Assembly: GCA_949825065.1 (NCBI GenBank)
Contig: OX463846.1
Span: forward strand, 16,898,205-16,962,204
DNA: 64,000 nt
Direction of reading: 5' to 3'
Source of the DNA: Odontocerum albicorne
Taxonomy: Eukaryota > Arthropoda > Insecta > Trichoptera > Odontoceridae
Below the pieces are notes generated by a model. The model made no database searches, was not told the origin of the DNA, and was given only the letters and a program-made list of their open reading frames with translations. Below, one piece after another: positions 54,655 to 64,000 of this stretch; within the stretch, counting starts at the first letter, position 1; every line of letters begins with the position of its first letter. The position numbers and the translations under genes were made by a program.

Positions 54655-54925
54655 TTAGTGTGCTCTACACTAGAAGAGCGATATCTTCTTTATTTACTAT
54701 TAGCGTGACTTTACTTAATAACAAAGAAGGAACTGCCCAAAGGGACTTCTTCTCCGGTGACGACACACCTGAGAGTGAAAAGAGTAGTAACGATGACGAA
54801 CATAAAGTCCTAAATCACGGGAGAAGGAAAAAGTCTCACAGTGCAGTAAACATATTTATAAAACGACTTAATTCCTCGAGTTAAAAGCCCAGCAGGATGC
54901 CAGTACTATCAAAGAAAACTTCAAA
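54655..54925 (+). repeat. Dispersed repeat E
   Basis: Shares GCTCTACACTAGAAGAGCGA, CTTCTTTATTT, GAAGAAGGAACT-CCCAAAGGG, CACACCTGAG and GTGAAAAGA with 58660-58845 (+) and, in part, 61614-61725 (-). An open frame gives TISVTLLNNKEGTAQRDFFS, GDDTPESEKSSNDDEHK. Downstream ACGACTTAATTCCTCGAGTT, GCCAGTACTATCAAAG corresponds to the unit that is tandemly amplified at 58846-59295. Confidence 0.85.
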
Positions 54926-54929
54926 TACA

Positions 54930-55500
54930 TCAATACAATATTTTGTCGCTACTATATCAAAGTAGCCAATCAGTTTAAAGATATACAAGGATAAATGGCG
55001 ATCCCTTCGAAAAATAATCGACTCGGTTATTATCGCAGTGTCAAAAATCTATTACAGAGCAAAGGGACAAAATTGAAGCTAAAAAAATCCATTAAAACTC
55101 GCATGACCTAGTGGTGCTAAAATAATATATGTTATACGTATTTGTACTTACTTGTCCTGTCCAAAAAAATTTAAAGAATTTTTCCCTACTTGGTAACGCC
55201 TCTCCATTACTGATGATGATTTGTATTTTATTTCCATACTTCAATATATGTAACAGAAATGTAATTCAATGAAAAATAAATAAATAACTCAGCTCTCTTT
55301 TTCTCAGATATTCTGCTTTGCGGACAACAGAATTTGAATGTGAAAAATACAGACCGTGAAGTGTCTGCAACTTGCGTGATAACAAGCCTATATAAAACCT
55401 ATTGAAATAACTTCAAAATAAGAGATCAGGAAAGTTCACTACTGATGTTATACATAGTCTGTCTATTTAAGAGTGTCTTTATTTTTCAAATTCCCATTTT
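54930..55500. other. Unassigned AT-rich stretch
   Basis: Nothing recognised. Confidence 0.4.
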
Positions 55501-55504
55501 TTTA

Positions 55505-55715
55505 AAGAAACGGCCTAGTTGATCACTGGCTTGTAATCTAGCCCGGGGGTTACGGATTCGATTTCCGCTGGGAGATTTTTTCAAAAAAAGTCCCAGTCTA
55601 GTTTTCCACTAAGAGCATTTTTGAAATATTTCTGGTTGAATGTAAAAGATGACCAAATGGCACGAGTAATAAGCCCGCCAGGTTGTACCATATACAGCTA
55701 GTGTAATACAATAAT
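55505..55715 (+). mobile_element. SINE-A, full-length copy
   Basis: Head ACGGCCTAGTTGATCACTGG, CCCGGGGGTTACGGATTCG, ATTTCCGCTGGGAG; body AAAAAGTCCCAGTCTAGTTT, TCCACTAAGAGCAT; tail TTTCTGGTTGAATGTAAAAG, CGAGTAATAAGCCCGCCAGG, TTGTACCATATACAGC, AGTGTAATACAATAA. Confidence 0.9.
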
Positions 55716-55719
55716 TAAA

Positions 55720-57650
55720 TTCTAGTATATTTGATAAGGTTGTCTGTCAATCAGCTACTTTTATTCCGATATGACTACAATGTATTCATTCTGTTCAAAA
55801 CTATATTCTATTGTTTTTATTTCCCTTTCACCCAAAACTAAATATATAATAACCATTACAGTTTAAACACGCCTTAAGAATTTAATAAGATTTACCGAAC
55901 ATCAGGTAAAATAATCAAATATAGTTTCCTTTGTAAGTAATATTCTCGGCTTGGCACAAACTTGATCCTGGCACTTCGAGAAATATTCTTTGAACTTATG
56001 AAAATCGCCTTGGGGTGCTGTACACCTATCAGAATTATACTTTACTACGCTTATCATGTGGTTTGTTTTATGGTTATAAATAAAATGGTAAACAGCAAAA
56101 TTATAATTATTTTTCAGAACTTTAAAATAGAGCTTTACTTTTATACATTTATAAATTAATTAATTTGATATCTTTTTTTCTTTTCTAAACAAAACTTATA
56201 TTAAATTGATAAATTATTCGAAAATTTGTACGTATTTATACTACGAGCATTATGAAAAGGGTAGCAGGACATAACATTGTGACAATGTTACCTTCGACGT
56301 TAATAGTCTTGGGTTTTAAAACCACTGCAGTTGGGGTGTAACTCACTCTCCGTCATTATACCATAATTTTGATAATTCCACAACACTGAAAGATGACAAT
56401 AAATTTGTTGCTATTCTTTACCACATTCTGATCTGAAATTTTAAATGAATTATTTATTTAGGTTGCTGCATTTACAATACATATTTTTAACTTTTATAGT
56501 CGCCTTACAGCCATTTTTATTAATCAAGTTAAGGGTTTTTTTTTATAAGATGCATGTTTGCGAGAGATTGTAAGGTATTGAAAGGCGTGTTACCGCAGGA
56601 AACGATATCAATAACACATTAAGTACGGTTTTAGTCAAAGGTTTTACCTTTAATTTTTTTAATTGCAAGGGAAGATCCAATAACTTTGGGTCTATCCAAT
56701 AGATGTTAGGGCAGCCAAGTCACAATAGATGAAGAATTATCTAAATGGACAACATCCCCAAACAGAAGCAGAATGAATCGAAACCCCGAAATAGGTAAAT
56801 GGACTGAAGATTGTTATCTAAGAAGATGCTTAGTAAGATGAGATCGTTTGGGTATCCAGACACAAACCGCCTTGCGGAAGTTTACTTTCGCTTTTGAAAT
56901 GGATGGCCCTGTCGCATGGAATAAATACACTATTCAAGGGTTGAGAACCCTAAAACATTCCAGAGAAGGTACTTTTTGAGATGTGCTACTATTAAAATAC
57001 AGGTGCGCCCTTCGAGTGAAGTCACTAAACAGCGCCATAAATATTGATTGAAGAACAATAAAAACAAATTATTTTAAGTATGGGAAACAATTATTCATTC
57101 AAATGACAAACCAAACCAAATTATTTTTTCCTTTATGCTATAAGGCTTCAGATCGAATTTTATTTTAATGACAAGCTTCAATGGGTTTGTCATTTTGCGT
57201 AATTATTATGTCAAAATAATCTATATTTCTGCCCAGACGATAGAGGCAGCATTCTCAATGGTCTAATTCTAGGTTTGTTATTTATTATTGACATCCACAT
57301 TATCAAAATACTTGAAGACTTTCATCTGAAATCAATTAGCGTCGTTTATGGATTACATTTTTATAAATTCAAAATAAATGTGTACTTGCGGTCATAACTA
57401 TTGTGAAACAGCGCCATGTAAGTCTATTTTAAGTCCTTAAAATTCTTTTTAAATTAATTTTTATTTATAAAAGTGGTCTATTTTATTTTCTTTACATAAA
57501 CAAATCTAATCGTCCTCTAATCTTACACAGTACTTGTATCCAAGAAAAGCCACAGTAAATTGAAATTGCACCACATGTGTTTTGTAATATTCTTGCTTTA
57601 CATTTGCAATCATTAAAAACTAATTATATTATGATATAATAAAATAACTG
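55720..57650. other. Unassigned AT-rich stretch
   Basis: A possible very decayed SINE at 56265-56350 (ACATTGTGACAATGTTAC, GGTTTTAAAACCACTG) is too weak to call. Nothing else recognised. Confidence 0.4.
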
Positions 57651-57651
57651 T

Positions 57652-57755
57652 ATTTAAATGTCTTTATTAATTAAACTTAAAACATGTGTATTACTTTAAC
57701 AATATTTAAATGTCTTTATTAATTAAACTTAAAACATGTGTATTACTTTAACAAT
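57652..57755. repeat. 52-bp tandem duplication
   Basis: Two almost exact copies of TATTTAAATGTCTTTATTAA, TTAAACTTAAAACATG, TGTATTACTTTAACAA; the TCTTTATT anchors are at 57661 and 57713. Confidence 0.95.
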
Positions 57756-57867
57756 GCAAACTTTTATTGTGTTTTTTAAACTGTGCGGTTTTTATGAATA
57801 GTAAATATCAACATGTCTAAAACTCATAATTCCTAATATTTTGCAATAAGAAAACATTACGACGGCG

Positions 57868-58155
57868 GCCGTAGTCTAACGGTTAGAATTCATGTTTTAC
57901 ATCTTGATTTGTTTTTCTGTTGCGGTGGATCGATTTTACTCTTAGACCGTTTTACATCTGAATTTATGTTTTGTTTATATGCTGTTTATCACAGTCGACC
58001 ATGTTGAGATTTTGATATCCTTGCCATCAAAATTTAGGGCTTGATCTGTCAAGACTGTGCACTTGCTGAAGTTACACGTACAGGCATCTTTCATACGTAG
58101 GATGGCTGAAAATTATTCTCGATCACGAGGGATCGCCTATTTATCTACTTAAAAG
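57868..58155 (+). mobile_element. SINE-B copy
   Basis: Head GGCCGTAGTCTAACGGTTAG (A box), then a body with GATCGATTTTACTCTTAGACC and a tail with ATTTTGATATCCTTGCCATC, GATCTGTCAAGACTGTGCAC, TTGCTGAAGTTACACG, CTCGATCACGAGGGATCGCC. The B box is damaged. Confidence 0.85.
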
Positions 58156-58159
58156 ATTA

Positions 58160-58390
58160 AAAACCAGTGATTCTTCAGCTCTCAGATAGATGAATTATGT
58201 TTATAAAGTGAATCCAAGAGTGATTAAACAATTAAGACATCATTTTCTTAAACGGCAATTCATTAATATAAGGAAGATTTGTGAAATCGGGTGTAACCAT
58301 CGGAAAAAAATCTTTCTTACATCTCACGTCTCCAAAATCAATTTACTCAAAGTAAATTTATTTGCGGGGTAGCTTGTATATAGACAACTT
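58160..58390. other. Unassigned stretch
   Basis: The 60-codon ORF here shows no domain. Confidence 0.4.
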
Positions 58391-58394
58391 CCAT

Positions 58395-58610
58395 ATCATA
58401 GTTGTTAAGATGCCCGTTTTTGAAACCAAGATATGCGAATGCGATTCCCATTGGTGCCCATTTTTTTAAATGTTTCATTTTGATTTTCATCTAACATATA
58501 CGAGTATGTATTGTATTTCTTAATTCATTTGAACAGATTGGGCTCTCCGCAAAAAAACAGGTTAAGTTATACTGTATACAATGAAAGTGTAATACGATAC
58601 AGTTCAATTC
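58395..58610 (+). mobile_element. SINE-A copy, diverged
   Basis: Head-side GTTGTTAAGATGCCCG and GCGAATGCGATTCCCATTGG; tail TTGGGCTCTCCGC, CAGGTTAAGTTATACTGTAT, ACAATGAAAGTGTAATACGA. TACGAGTA at 58499-58506 interrupts the middle. Confidence 0.8.
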
Positions 58611-58659
58611 AATTCAAACACCACTCCCACTGTTATGGGGGCAAACAAAGTTCCCTTTT

Positions 58660-58845
58660 AGCGCGATCTACACTAGAAGATCGAAATTTTCTTTATTTAT
58701 ATGAGCGCGACGTCACGTAGTGACGAAGAAGGAACTATACAAAGGGCCTCCTCCTCCGATGGCAACACACCTGAGTGTGAAAAGAACGAACTTAATAAAC
58801 AACGTCATGAAAGAAGGAAAATGACTCGCTGCGCAATTAACTTAA
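58660..58845 (+). repeat. Dispersed repeat E, with conserved ORF start
   Basis: GCGATCTACACTAGAAGATCG, TTCTTTATTTATATGAGCGCG and CACGTAGTGACGAAGAAGGA lead into an ORF from 58701: MSATSRSDEEGTIQRASSSD, GNTPECEKNELNKQRHERRK. The minus-strand copy at 61614-61725 gives MSVTSRSDEERTARREFFSG at the same place. A shared start in two copies suggests the 5' end and first codons of a mobile element protein, perhaps a LINE ORF1. Not identified. Confidence 0.85.
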
Positions 58846-59295
58846 ATATAAAGCGACTTCAGGCCTGGAGTTCCAACAGCTTAGCATGTTGCTAGTACTT
58901 TCACAGTAAATATAAAGCGACTTCAGGCCTGGAGTTCCAACAGCTTAGCATGTTGCTAGTACTTTCACAGTAAATATAAAGCGACTTCAGGCCTGGAGTT
59001 CCAACAGCTTAGCATGTTGCTAGTACTTTCACAGTAAATATAAAGCGACTTCAGGCCTGGAGTTCCAACAGCTTAGCATGTTGCTAGTACTTTCACAGTA
59101 AATATAAAGCGACTTCAGGCCTGGAGTTCCAACAGCTTAGCATGTTGCTAGTACTTTCACAGTAAATATAAAACGACTTCAGGCCTGGAGTTCCAACAGC
59201 TTAGCATGTTGCTAGTACTTTCACAGTAAATGTTAAGCGACTTCAGGCCTGGAGTTCCAACAGCTTAGCATGTTGCTAGTACTTTCACAGCAAAT
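58846..59295. repeat. 64-bp tandem array, 7 near-identical copies
   Basis: AGGCCTGGAGTTCCAACAGC recurs at 58861, 58925, 58989, 59053, 59117, 59181 and 59245. Only units 6 and 7 show changes (AAAACGAC, TGTTAAGCG). The unit is part of repeat E, amplified after that repeat inserted. Confidence 0.98.
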
Positions 59296-59299
59296 TTAA

Positions 59300-60120
59300 A
59301 AAAAAAACAACGAGTGTATGCAATATATTTAATTCAGAAAGTTTGCAAATTTAAAGATGCACTGCATTTACATACATGCGAAGGTAATCAATTTGAGAAA
59401 TGGCTTCAAAAAAGTCTTCTTTGTCTCTGATAAATATTGCTGAAACAGCACAAAACAGTATTCTTCCTAAAGTCAGTTAGTCTTAAATTATCTTAAAACA
59501 TTAATATTAATATAGTCTTTCAGAAAAATATACTTTTCGAAACAATTACATAATATTATTAGTTTGCCTTGATTTTAACCAATTATAAGATGCAAGATTT
59601 ATTTTGCTGGCATTTTTATGTTAGATAACCAACAAGTTCTGTTAAACCAATTCAAAAGCTGCTCCTTATCTAAATTGACTAAACTACTAAATTCCTTATA
59701 CTCTACAACTTTAATCAGATAGCATACAAATGAAGGATAATTCATGGGATGTTATTATTATGTTTCATATAACGAAGCCGCAATTTCTTTGGTATATCTC
59801 CGCTATATTTTATTTAACAAGAAAAGGGGAGAATAACGTTCAACGGCGCACCTGGCGAAATCCTTACATTTACATATAATTTGATATGGGAGCACTAGCG
59901 GCCGCTGAATATGCGAGAAAAAGACGTGGAGACTTTTCATGAAAGTATTGGAGAAATTTGAAGATGAAATTGAGAGCGGATTCTTCAATGTACTCGTAAT
60001 TTATTTTCTTATTAAATATATCCAAAGGCATCAAAATTAAGATATGAAGTCTTAAAAATATTTTCTAACTAATTAAATAAGGCCATTATAAATCTTTGTT
60101 TATAGATTTATTTTATACAT
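59300..60120. other. Unassigned AT-rich stretch
   Basis: The ORF 59803-59988 (-) shows no domain. TACTCGTA occurs at 59991-59998. Confidence 0.4.
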
Positions 60121-60128
60121 CTTTCGTT

Positions 60129-60302
60129 GATGGGCATCGTTGCCGAGAATTCCGTCGTCATTCCAATGCAAATTCAGTTTGAAAGCGAAACTGTGCCGTG
60201 GAATTTTGTTTTTTTAAGCCGTTGCACGCTAACAAACTCACCACACTACGCTGTACTGGATCCGATGGCACACTGAAGTGAAACGATCGGAGCACAGCGA
60301 CA
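60129..60302 (-). repeat. Dispersed repeat D
   Basis: Minus strand: CGCTGTGCTCCGATCGTTTC, GTGTGCCATCGGATCCAGTA, GTGGTGAGTTTGTTAGCG, CACGGCACAGTTTCGCTTTC in the order seen in the two plus-strand copies. Confidence 0.85.
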
Positions 60303-60344
60303 TTTTATGGGGTAGGCACAAAGGATTGAGTACCAGACTTTCAA

Positions 60345-60775
60345 CTTGCACCACACATTTATCGCCTCCATACACATTCTCATACAACTCTTACGATTAC
60401 TATGAGTTTTAAATTTCCTTCTTTCAAAATATCACACACTTGATTTATACTTTACTTGATCTTCACCATACTTTACTTGATCTTCCTCTGCCATGCCTTT
60501 CCCTCACATTTGCACTATATATCTATTTTGTAAGTATTACTTCTTCTTTCGTTCTATATACCCAAACCATATCAGAGTGCAATTCTTCCTCTTCCATGAT
60601 CATCAGTCTTTAGTTCCAATTCGTTCATAATTGGTTACATCCATATTCTGTCATACATTACCATCCCATGTATTCTTCCTATTACATGCATTTCTTGAGC
60701 ATTTATTTGGCTACTTTCATTATTTTTCCACGTCCACATTTCACTCCCTCGATATCATTACTAAGCTACTGCTTT
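60345..60775 (-). mobile_element. RTE-like LINE C-terminal relic
   Basis: Minus strand keeps the block in order: GAGTGAAATGTGGACGTGG (SE-WTW), GTAATGTATGACAGAATATG (VMYDRIW), GAAGAATTGCACTCTGATATG (ELHSDMV), then AAATATATAGTGCAAATGTG (IYSANV), GGAAGATCAAGTAAAGTA with a local duplication, and AGAGTTGTATGAGAATGTGT. The last segment is an empty-site reference for the octamer at 8198. Confidence 0.8.
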
Positions 60776-60779
60776 TGTA

Positions 60780-61030
60780 TAAAATATATTTTATTGACTT
60801 CAGATTTATAAGTCTTATTTTAACTAAAAAGGGGTATCAACCAAACGTTCATTGGTTTAATATTTTTATAAACTTAAAATGAAGATTTTGAACCAAAAGT
60901 ACGAGTAAAGCTCTTTAAAGTGTATTGTGTCATTTGACAGTTAAATCAAATGAAATTCTTGTAAAAAAATACCATGAAACCGATACTGTTCTAATGATAG
61001 AAATTGGAAAATGTATATTTATGTATTTCA
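60780..61030. other. Unassigned AT-rich stretch
   Basis: TACGAGTA occurs at 60900-60907. Nothing else recognised. Confidence 0.4.
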
Positions 61031-61034
61031 ATGG

Positions 61035-61330
61035 TGACGACCTCTATAGCCTAGTTAGTAAGACGCTTGACTTCCATCTGACGTCTAACAACACTGTCAC
61101 GCATTAAAATTGCTGCTCATGTACAAGACTTGACACTCCTGCGAATGTTGTTGGCTAGTGGTATTGTTAATACGTGTGAGGATGAACCGCTAGTTCCATG
61201 TCAACATCAATGGTTCTAAACCTAAATACTAAATTAATTATGTCGAAGACAACGTTTTCTCCTACTCATGATATTCAATATCTTCTAATCAATAGTTTAA
61301 ATATGTTGAAGGGTTATATATTGATGGCTT
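61035..61330 (+). mobile_element. SINE-C copy
   Basis: Head CTCTATAGCCTAGTTAGTAAG, GACGCTTGACTTCCATCTGA; B box lost. Tail GTGAGGATGAACCGCTAG, CAATGGTTCTAAACCTAAA, GAAGACAACGTTTTCTCCTA, TAAATATGTTGAAGGG. Confidence 0.8.
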
Positions 61331-61334
61331 AAGT

Positions 61335-61610
61335 AAAGATTGGGCATGAAAAAAAAAACTTTTTTTGGTGAATTGCCTCATGATCTGGCCCCATAATACA
61401 CTAGTTTATAAGATTTTAGAAAAATCAAATGTAAATAATTCTATTACATTGCATGATAAAATAGGTGACTGTCTGGTAGGTACTGCAACTAGCTGGACTG
61501 TTAGAACTCAAGGCTTTAAACCACACATATTTACTGCGCTGCGACTCATTTTCCTTCTGTCATGATATCGTACCTTAAGTCCATTGTCACTACTATTCTT
61601 TGCACACTCA
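61335..61610. other. Unassigned stretch
   Basis: GGCTTTAAACCACACATATT, ACTGCGCTGCGACTC near 61510-61550 might be a decayed SINE head; too weak to call. Confidence 0.35.
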
Positions 61611-61613
61611 GGT

Positions 61614-61725
61614 TCATTTCCTACCAGAGAAGAATTCTCTTCGGGCAGTTCTTTCTTCGTCACTACGTGACGTTACGCTCATAAAAAATAAAGAAGATTT
61701 CGATCTTCTAGATCCCGCTGAATGG
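61614..61725 (-). repeat. Dispersed repeat E, 5' part
   Basis: Minus strand: GATCTAGAAGATCGAAATCT, TCTTTATTTTTTATGAGCGT, AACGTCACGTAGTGACGAAG, AAAGAACTGCCCGAAGAG, encoding MSVTSRSDEERTARREFFSG. It supports the start codon of the repeat E ORF. Confidence 0.85.
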
Positions 61726-61729
61726 GAAT

Positions 61730-62490
61730 TTATTTTATTTCCCAAAACTGCATGGGTGGAGATGGGATCGAACTGAACTGTCTGGTAGGAAGTCATCTTG
61801 ATAAAATGTATGTAAAAGAAAATCCTACATACACGTGTGAGATGGGTGAGGAAACCCTGGAGCATATTTTTTCTATGCGCCGCGTATAATCTTGACTCAA
61901 TTATAAATGTCTCCCGTCTATTCAACATATCCCACTTACTTGCACTTGATATTCCTTTAATTTATAGTCACGTTTCTGAATTTACTACCCAAAACTTCTT
62001 AAATATTTAGTTTATTATAGTAGATTCTTACGTATTCTTACACTGCCTCATTTCCTTTAAACTGGTTTTGACAAAAATCCTCCCCTTTATGGATGCCTAA
62101 TTAACTAATAATAATAACATCTTTTAAATATATATTCATAAAATGTTAAAAAGAAAATACCAGACCTGCATATTGTTAACATCGCGGTCTCATTAAGAAC
62201 ACAAATAACACTCTAGAGTCAAGTGCATCGCTTCTGCACTTCCCGCAAGTCCTTTGAGGAAGCATTTCCTTTTAAAATAGCGTCATCAGTGGTGACGTTT
62301 AAAACTCCATTAACGTTTGTAATGGAGACTTTAGTGCTCTCATAAAAATAAAAAAAACATTTTGCAAACCACTTTCTAGAACATAAAACATGATGATTTA
62401 AGTCATTTCTATTTTATAACTACTTCTTTTAAAATCTGTTTTCAACACACGGTTATTTTTCTTTGACGATCTCCGTGCCTTACACCCAGG
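61730..62490. other. Unassigned stretch
   Basis: Nothing recognised. Confidence 0.4.
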
Positions 62491-62494
62491 ATGA

Positions 62495-62910
62495 TAAAGT
62501 CCAAGGACGTGTTCTAATGGTTAACATTCACACTAAGCAAGCGAACGCCCCAGGTTCGATTCCTGTTAGGTTCCTTTCCGGGCTGGTTTTACTATTAAAT
62601 CATTTTTCAACGAAATTTGTGTTTTTTTTTTGTAACTTATAAGGTACTTATAATAAATCATTATGCCGTTATTGAGCAGAAAAATGGCGCTACATAAAAC
62701 TTTGCCTACGACAAATTAAACCTGCAAATTATCTTGTAATCACATTTCCATTGGAACTTTAGTTTTGATCTGTGAAGAATGTGTATTTGCTGAAGTGCAA
62801 CAGCTTATACGCAATAAACTACTATTCACACACGTGCCTTCAATCTATAGGATAACTGACAATCCTACTCGATCACGAGAGCCTATTTATATATCATCAC
62901 AGGAGATCGG
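62495..62910 (+). mobile_element. SINE-B, best full-length copy
   Basis: Head GTGTTCTAATGGTTAACATT (A box) and CCCCAGGTTCGATTCCTGTT (B box with perfect core), then CCGGGCTGGTTTTACTATTA. Body TGCCGTTATTGAGCAG, AAAATGGCGCTACATAAAAC, TTTGCCTACGACAAATTAAACC (cited in part). Tail ACATTTCCATTGGAAC, GATCTGTGAAGAATGTG, TTGCTGAAGTGCAACAGCTT, CTACTCGATCACGAGAGCC. About 410 bp, the longest of the three SINE families. Confidence 0.9.
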
Positions 62911-62914
62911 TACG

Positions 62915-63090
62915 CAATTGGAGTTGACTCTTAATTGATCGTAATAAAAATAATTCCAGCCTGGTTAATGAAACGAATGTATGTTTGGAGTACGGCGTGC
63001 AACCTGCGTTTAAGGCCATTGCTATTTTCAGGTTTAGTTATATTTCTGCCACTTACTTATAGATGAACCGCGAATGGCGCTTGTTTGGTG
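62915..63090. other. Unassigned stretch
   Basis: Nothing recognised. Confidence 0.4.
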
Positions 63091-63094
63091 GAAT

Positions 63095-63305
63095 GTATTT
63101 TATTTTATTACACTTTCGTTTAAACAGTAAAACCTGGCGCTTTATAACAATGTGGCAATCTCATACAACTAACCAGGAAATATTATAGAGAAGCTTAAAC
63201 TGAAAACCAAACTGGAATTCTTTTATCAAAAAATGGGATGTCGACGTGAGTCGAACCCGCAACCCTCAGGTTGGAAAATAAGTGTTTTAAAAACTAAGCC
63301 ACGGT
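63095..63305 (-). mobile_element. SINE-A, full-length copy
   Basis: Minus strand head CCGTGGCTTAGTTTTTAAAAC and GAGGGTTGCGGGTTCGACTC; body CAGTTTGGTTTTCAGTTTAA; tail TCCTGGTTAGTTGTATGAGA, TTGCCACATTGTTATAAAGC, GCCAGGTTTTACTGTTTAAA, CGAAAGTGTAATAAAATAAA. Confidence 0.88.
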
Positions 63306-63309
63306 CTTC

Positions 63310-63400
63310 GTATGTGTTACACCTAAGAGTTTTGGGGTCGATTCCCAGTTGTTCTAAAAAAACCAATCCGGTTAAAAAAATCTGTACAAGTATGCAGAAC
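63310..63400 (+). mobile_element. SINE head fragment
   Basis: ACACCTAAGAGTTTTGGGGTC followed by GATTCCCAGTTGTTCTAAAA looks like the B-box half of a SINE-A or SINE-C head, facing away from the SINE-A copy at 63095-63305. The tail is not visible. Confidence 0.5.
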
Positions 63401-63419
63401 AGTGGCGGAACCTGCGTTT

Positions 63420-64000
63420 ACGATTAATGTCCGGCGTGGTTAATTTCCGCAACGTAATTATAGTCAAACAGCGATTGACGCATTTGCTCCTATGGTCTTG
63501 ATCCCGAGGACTCGTTTGATAGAGATGAAGATAAAATATCCGACAGTGTTCACTTTTTTCAAGTTACCATAGCTATTTAGTAAAATAAGAATAAACGCTA
63601 ACTGAATATTCTCAAACATACTAGTATAAACAATACAAAAGATGGAAGAATGGGTGTCAACGAAAAATTTGATGTGAATACTTGATCTGACATTTACATT
63701 TAACTTTTTTATTTTGTATTTGCTTTTGGGTTAACATTCATTGTTTATTTGAAACGGATTTTCTGATTGTTACGAGGCGCGAATGTCATGGAATTAACGT
63801 ACAGTTGATACCTCGTACCTGCGAATGACACATCAATGCGAATGACATACGAAAACTGAATGAAAGGATGACAATTAACAAAATCATAACGGTTGTTATT
63901 ACGATAAAATCAAAATATTTCTGGAATTATGATTATTATCGAAGTTTATTATTTTTTTTAATGCACTTCTGACGCAACGCATACTGAGAAAACGTGAGCG
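63420..64000. other. Unassigned AT-rich stretch
   Basis: Nothing recognised. GCGAATGACA and CGAATGTCAT motifs recur at 63780-63850 without clear order. Confidence 0.4.

Noticed and set aside
56265..56350. Decayed SINE head
   Set aside because: Similarity to the SINE heads is too weak to separate from chance.
1..64000. Host protein-coding gene or undescribed multi-gene system
   Set aside because: No chain of exons with splice sites and no recognisable host domain was found; coding signals all belong to mobile elements.

Overview
This is an AT-rich nuclear DNA window from an animal, most likely an arthropod and plausibly an insect. The evidence is the content of mobile elements: mauritiana-type mariner, a second mariner with CGAGGG ends, RTE-like, R1-like and CR1/Jockey-like LINEs, a hAT remnant and several tRNA-headed SINE families. 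No prokaryotic operon, no structural RNA gene that looks functional and no host protein-coding gene could be recognised. Short ORFs are what chance gives in such a sequence, or are pieces and antisense shadows of transposons. Family names come from recognising motifs by eye, not from a database search.

Layout. 1-8.8 kb: eroded RTE-like LINE tails in both orientations, two short-loop palindromes, a 0.3 kb tandem duplication, and a 2 kb block that recurs at 49.8-52.0 kb and in this copy carries a truncated mariner. 9.9-17.9 kb: tandem arrays (about 56, 41 and 108 bp units) and SINE copies. 18-26 kb: many SINE-A copies, an RTE reverse transcriptase relic with a damaged active site, and a SINE split by a LINE tail. 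27-33 kb: a LINE 3' end, a mariner with both inverted repeats but an internal deletion, an RTE tail split by a SINE, and a hAT remnant containing an RTE tail. 34.1-35.7 kb: a 5'-truncated LINE with about 500 uninterrupted reverse transcriptase codons and a perfect 10-bp target duplication. 36.8-39.1 kb: a full-length mariner, one stop codon away from an open transposase, nested in a CR1/Jockey-like LINE. 39-64 kb: a perfect 64-bp palindrome, minisatellites, an R1-like relic, the second copy of the 2 kb block, repeat families D and E, and more SINEs.

How the parts work together. SINE-A carries at its 3' end nearly the same tail as the CR1/Jockey-like LINE, so that LINE is the likely source of the enzyme that moved SINE-A. 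The octamer TACTCGTA/TACGAGTA occurs 16 times by hand count, against about 2-3 expected. In four places where a related repeat copy can be aligned, it is an exact 6-nt gain at or beside a TA. This is what excision of a TA-flanked transposon beginning CGAG would leave, and the mariner at 28433-29541 begins TA-CGAGGG. I regard this dispersed footprint signal as the most interesting observation in the window.

Boundaries of old repeats are approximate (tens of bases). Stretches marked as holding nothing recognised were read on both strands by eye only.
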